DNA of 34,160 nt. It comes from Asanoa siamensis (GTDB taxonomy: Bacteria > Actinomycetota > Actinomycetes > Mycobacteriales > Micromonosporaceae). Both the position numbers and the translations under genes were made by a program. The notes under the pieces are model-generated. The model was not told where the DNA came from. It did no database searches and saw only the letters and a list, made by a program, of their open reading frames with translations. The stretch spans positions 1 to 34,160 of the forward strand of contig NZ_BONE01000086.1 of the NCBI RefSeq assembly GCF_016862555.1, written 5' to 3'. Shown here piece by piece: positions 31,535 through 34,160 of this stretch (within the stretch, counting starts at the first letter, position 1; every line of letters begins with the position of its first letter).

Positions 31535-32494
31535 ATGTCCTCCGCCCGGCTGTTGAGCCTCCTGTCGCTGCTGCAGACCCCGCGCGAGTGGCCCGGCCGT
31601 GAGCTGGCCGACCGGCTCGACGTCAGCCTGCGCACGGTCCGCCGCGACGTCGACCGGCTGCGCGACCTCGGCTATCCCGTGCGGGCGACGATGGGCAACA
31701 CCGGCGGCTACCGGCTGGTCGCGGGCAAGGCGATGCCGCCGCTGCTGCTCGACGACGAGGAGGCGGTCGCGATCGCGGTCGGCCTGCGCAGCGCGGCCGG
31801 GCACGCGGTGGCGGGCATCGAGGAGGCGTCGGTGCGGGCGCTGACCAAGCTGGAGCAGGTGCTGCCGGGCCGGCTGCGGCAGCGGGTCGGCGCGCTGGGC
31901 CGGGCCACGGAGCCGCTGCTCACCTGGAACGAGCCGACCGTCGACCCGGCGGTGCTGAGCGGGCTGGCCGCGGCCGTCGGCGAGCGGGTCCGGTTCACCT
32001 ACCGCGACGAGGAGCGGCTGGTCGAGCCGCACAAGCTCGTGTCGGCGGGGCGGCGCTGGTACCTGGTGGCGTTCGACGACGACCGCGACGACTGGCGGGT
32101 GTTCCGGGTCGACCGGCTCGGTCCGGTGCGGCCGACCGACGTACGTGTGGCGCCCCGGACCCTGCCCGCCCCCGACGCCGCCGCCTTCGTGACCAGCCGC
32201 CTGTCCGAGATCACCCCCGTCCACCGGGCGGTGGCGACGTTGCACGCGCCGCACGACACGCTGGCCGGGCGGGTCGGCGACACGCCGGAGGCCCTGACCG
32301 CCCTCGACGCGGGGACCTGCCGGCTGGACGGGCACACCGACACGGTCGAGTTCCTCGCCCGGCGGCTGCTCAGCCTCGGCTGCGAGTTCGAGGTGCACGA
32401 GCCGCCCGAGCTGATCGCCCATCTGGCCGCGCTGGCGGGACGGGCCGGGCGGGCCGCGGGCCTGCGCGGCGGGAGCGACATCGCGGCCGGGTGA
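31535..32494 (+). CDS. YafY-type transcriptional regulator, HTH plus WYL domain
   Basis: 319 aa. N-terminal DeoR-like helix-turn-helix about 1-60 ([27 protein letters not shown]), then a beta-rich turn [11 protein letters not shown], and a WYL domain about 145-205 with [33 protein letters not shown] domains bind nucleic acid or small ligands. A WCX-like C-terminal region follows. It is divergent from the epoxide hydrolase across 62 bp, so it probably controls that gene and itself. The Lrp-type regulator follows 23 nt later. Confidence 0.92.
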   Translation: MSSARLLSLLSLLQTPREWPGRELADRLDVSLRTVRRDVDRLRDLGYPVRATMGNTGGYRLVAGKAMPPLLLDDEEAVAIAVGLRSAAGHAVAGIEEASVRALTKLEQVLPGRLRQRVGALGRATEPLLTWNEPTVDPAVLSGLAAAVGERVRFTYRDEERLVEPHKLVSAGRRWYLVAFDDDRDDWRVFRVDRLGPVRPTDVRVAPRTLPAPDAAAFVTSRLSEITPVHRAVATLHAPHDTLAGRVGDTPEALTALDAGTCRLDGHTDTVEFLARRLLSLGCEFEVHEPPELIAHLAALAGRAGRAAGLRGGSDIAAG

Positions 32495-32504
32495 ACGGGC
32501 CGGG

Positions 32505-32510
32505 TATTTT
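32505..32510 (+). promoter_or_regulatory. -10 hexamer for a leaderless Lrp/AsnC mRNA
   Basis: TATTTT, 7 nt before the GTG at 32518. It is the most AT-rich hexamer in the local sequence. Confidence 0.5.
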
Positions 32511-32517
32511 CTCTGCC

Positions 32518-32988
32518 GTGGAGGACACTGATCGCGCCATCGTCGCCGCCCTGACCGCGGACGGCCGGCTGTCCTATACCGACCTCGCGGAACGGGTGGG
32601 GCTGTCGGTGTCGGCGGTGCACCAGCGGGTCCGGCGGCTGGAGCAGCGCGGGGTGATCCACGGCTACACGGCGAAGGTGGCGTACGACGCGATCGACCTG
32701 CCCCTGGCGGCGTTCGTGGCGATCCGGCCGTTCGACCCGTCGCAGCCCGACGACGCGCCCGAGAAGCTGGCGCACATCCCGGAGATCGAGTCGTGCTACT
32801 CGGTCGCCGGCGACGACTTCTACCTGCTGCTGGTGCGGGTGGCGGGGCCGGCGGACCTCGAGCGGGTGCTGCAGGAGATCCGGACCGCGGCCAACGTGAC
32901 GCACCGCACGACGGTGGTGCTGTCGACGCCGTACGAGGGGCGGGCGCCGAAGGTGGCGCTCAGCGACCCGAGTTCCACTGCTGGATGA
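32518..32988 (+). CDS. Lrp/AsnC-family transcriptional regulator
   Basis: 156 aa from GTG 32518. This start gives the normal family opening (MEDTDRAIVAALTADGRLSY); an in-frame GTG at 32491 that overlaps the upstream stop codon would add nine residues. N-terminal AsnC helix-turn-helix about 4-50 (YTDLAERVGLSVSAVHQRVRRLEQRGVI). C-terminal ligand-binding/oligomerisation domain about 65-142 (ESCYSVAGDDFYLLLVRV). It likely responds to an amino acid; target unknown. The 3' end overlaps the convergent histidine phosphatase by 29 nt. Confidence 0.92.
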   Translation: MEDTDRAIVAALTADGRLSYTDLAERVGLSVSAVHQRVRRLEQRGVIHGYTAKVAYDAIDLPLAAFVAIRPFDPSQPDDAPEKLAHIPEIESCYSVAGDDFYLLLVRVAGPADLERVLQEIRTAANVTHRTTVVLSTPYEGRAPKVALSDPSSTAG

Positions 32989-33532
32989 CCCGGGCTCCGT
33001 GCTCGTGACCGAGCACGGAGATCGTGGCGGTGTCGAGCTTGAGCAGCCCGCCGCCCGCGGAGTCGAGCCCGATCCAGCGGGCGCCGACGACCCGCAGGCA
33101 GTGGCCGTGCCCGACGAGCGCGACGTCGCCCTGGTCGAGCAGCTTGGCGGCCTTGGCGACGACCCGGTCGACCCGGGTCTGGACCTGCGCCGGCGTCTCC
33201 CCGTCGGGTGCGCCGTCGGTCCACAGCGACCACTTCGGGTCGTACCTCTCGTGGATCTCGGCCGAGGTGATGCCCTCGTACCGGCCGTAGTTCCACTCCG
33301 CCAGGTCGTCGTCGATCTCGGTGATGGGCAGGCCGGCCAGCTCCGCGGTGCGCACGGCCCGCTGCCGCGGGCTGCTGATCACCGCGGCGAACGCGCGGTC
33401 CTCCAGGCGTGCGCCGAGCTCGCGGGCCTGCCGCTGGCCGTCGTCGGTCAGCTCGATGTCGCTGTACGAGGTGTGCTTCCCGGTCAGGCTCCACTGCGTC
33501 TGCCCGTGCCGGACCAGGACGATCTCCGCCAT
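32960..33532 (-). CDS. Histidine phosphatase family protein (phosphoglycerate mutase-like)
   Basis: 190 aa from ATG 33532, giving MAEIVLVRHGQTQWS; an ATG three codons earlier (33541) is also possible. Catalytic His9 lies in the RHG motif (8-10), with later family residues in SSPRQRAVRTA, the acid in AEWNYGRYEG and the second His in ALVGHGHCLRVV. Members dephosphorylate sugar phosphates or other metabolites; short members like this are rarely true mutases. Substrate unknown. It is divergent from peptide deformylase, and copy 2 of the 30-bp TCCTAGGA element lies in the gap. Confidence 0.92.
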   Translation of the reverse strand: MAEIVLVRHGQTQWSLTGKHTSYSDIELTDDGQRQARELGARLEDRAFAAVISSPRQRAVRTAELAGLPITEIDDDLAEWNYGRYEGITSAEIHERYDPKWSLWTDGAPDGETPAQVQTRVDRVVAKAAKLLDQGDVALVGHGHCLRVVGARWIGLDSAGGGLLKLDTATISVLGHEHGARVIQQWNSGR

Positions 33533-33574
33533 GCCGTCCATCCAACCGTGCGCTCGGCCCGCACGCTGGCCGAA

Positions 33575-33604
33575 CCATCATCCTAGGACGCCTTAGGGGG
33601 TGTG
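33575..33604 (+). repeat. 30-bp TCCTAGGA element, copy 2
   Basis: Begins CCATCATCCTAGGACG and ends GGGGTGTG; 27 of 30 bases match copy 1 at 19088-19117. It ends 44 nt before the deformylase start codon, upstream of the -35 region. It also lies upstream of the divergent histidine phosphatase. Confidence 0.65.
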
Positions 33605-33636
33605 CCGGGGTACGAAGATCGACCGGCGGCGGGGGA

Positions 33637-33642
33637 TAGGGT
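33637..33642 (+). promoter_or_regulatory. -10 hexamer for a leaderless deformylase mRNA
   Basis: TAGGGT, 6 nt before the ATG at 33649. Confidence 0.45.
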
Positions 33643-33648
33643 TCGCGC

Positions 33649-34152
33649 ATGACCGTCCGCCCGATCCGCCTCATCGGTGACGCCGTGCTGCGCGCGGAGT
33701 GCGACCCGGTGCTTTCCTTCGACGCGGAGCTGCGGTCACTGGTGACGGACCTGATGGACACGCTGCTCGGCGAGCCGGGCCGAGCGGGCGTGGCGGCCAA
33801 CCAGATCGGCGTGAGCGCGGCGGTCTTCGTCTACGACGCGGACGGCCAGCGGGGCCACGTGGTCAACCCGTCCCTGACGGTCTCCGAAGAGCTGCAGGAC
33901 GGCGACGAGGGCTGCCTGTCGATCCCGGAGCTGTTCTTCCCGACGCCCCGCGCGATGCACGCGACGGTGACGGGCTTCGACCAGCACGGGACGCCGCTGA
34001 CGGTGTCGGGCAGCGGCTTTCTGGCGCGGGCGCTGCAGCACGAGACGGACCACCTGGCGGGGCGGCTCTACGTGGACGGTCTGCGCGGTCAGACCCGCCG
34101 CGAGGCACTACGCGCGATCCGCGCGACGCCGTGGAACCGGCCGACGCCCTGA
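33649..34152 (+). CDS. def: Peptide deformylase
   Basis: 167 aa, complete. It removes the formyl group from the N-terminal methionine of new proteins. All three motifs are present: motif 1 GVAANQIG with Gln52, motif 2 EGCLS with metal ligand Cys89, motif 3 QHETDHLAG with His131, Glu132 and His135. The usual GxGLAAxQ is slightly altered to RAGVAANQ. It has its own apparent leaderless promoter and follows the second TCCTAGGA element. Actinomycetes often carry several deformylases, so this need not be the essential copy. Confidence 0.95.
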   Translation: MTVRPIRLIGDAVLRAECDPVLSFDAELRSLVTDLMDTLLGEPGRAGVAANQIGVSAAVFVYDADGQRGHVVNPSLTVSEELQDGDEGCLSIPELFFPTPRAMHATVTGFDQHGTPLTVSGSGFLARALQHETDHLAGRLYVDGLRGQTRREALRAIRATPWNRPTP

Positions 34153-34160
34153 TGCCCGCC

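Noticed and set aside
1-34160. Search for tRNA, rRNA, riboswitch, insertion sequence, integrase and attachment sites
   Set aside because: None could be supported by eye. Most genes have short or absent leaders, and the longer non-coding stretches showed no conserved riboswitch core or terminal inverted repeats.

Overview
The window is about 34 kb of very GC-rich DNA with short intergenic gaps, frequent GTG starts and strong G/C at third codon positions. Gene content (GlgE-type alpha-glucan synthesis, a GH10 xylanase with a CBM2, KdpD/KdpE, a GGDEF-EAL protein, a NACHT ATPase) fits a filamentous actinomycete, most likely of the Micromonosporaceae. That placement is an inference from gene content and composition, not from a marker gene. 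No tRNA, rRNA, CRISPR array, integrase, transposase or phage gene was seen, so this looks like ordinary chromosome.

Layout. 1-1.9 kb: a secreted alpha/beta hydrolase (-) divergent from a tiny secreted two-cysteine protein (+), with a perfect 13-bp inverted repeat between their promoters. 1.9-3.7 kb: a methyltransferase / zinc alcohol dehydrogenase pair. 3.7-10.9 kb: alpha-glucan block, glgA/glgM (-) divergent from glgC, then glgE and glgB (+), closed by a strong hairpin terminator. Together they give ADP-glucose, maltose-1-phosphate, linear glucan and branched glucan. 11-14.4 kb: secreted SGNH esterase and a membrane GGDEF-EAL protein, both (-). 14.5-16.6 kb: secreted GH10-FnIII-CBM2 xylanase with a CebR/CelR-like operator over its promoter. 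17.0-18.5 kb: conserved protein of unknown function, followed by ~0.6 kb of degenerate repetitive non-coding DNA. 19.2-23.6 kb: a 2H phosphoesterase, then kdpD-kdpE without kdpFABC. 23.6-27.0 kb: a (-) strand set GNAT / membrane NACHT ATPase / DUF899 protein. 27.1-30.4 kb: DUF4037 protein, M24 peptidase and acyl-CoA dehydrogenase (+). 30.4-34.15 kb: epoxide hydrolase (-) divergent from a WYL regulator, then an Lrp/AsnC regulator, a histidine phosphatase (-) and peptide deformylase.

Three themes stand out. First, many genes have a TAnnnT-like -10 hexamer 5-8 nt before the start codon, which predicts leaderless mRNAs. Second, three otherwise standard proteins (GlgE, the xylanase, KdpD) carry long low-complexity extensions built on in-frame tandem DNA repeats of 33, 54 and 111 nt. 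Third, a 30-bp element centred on the palindrome TCCTAGGA occurs twice, 14.5 kb apart, at the same distance upstream of two unrelated genes. The most system-like candidate is the membrane-integrated NACHT ATPase and its two small neighbours; the sequence alone does not prove a defence role.
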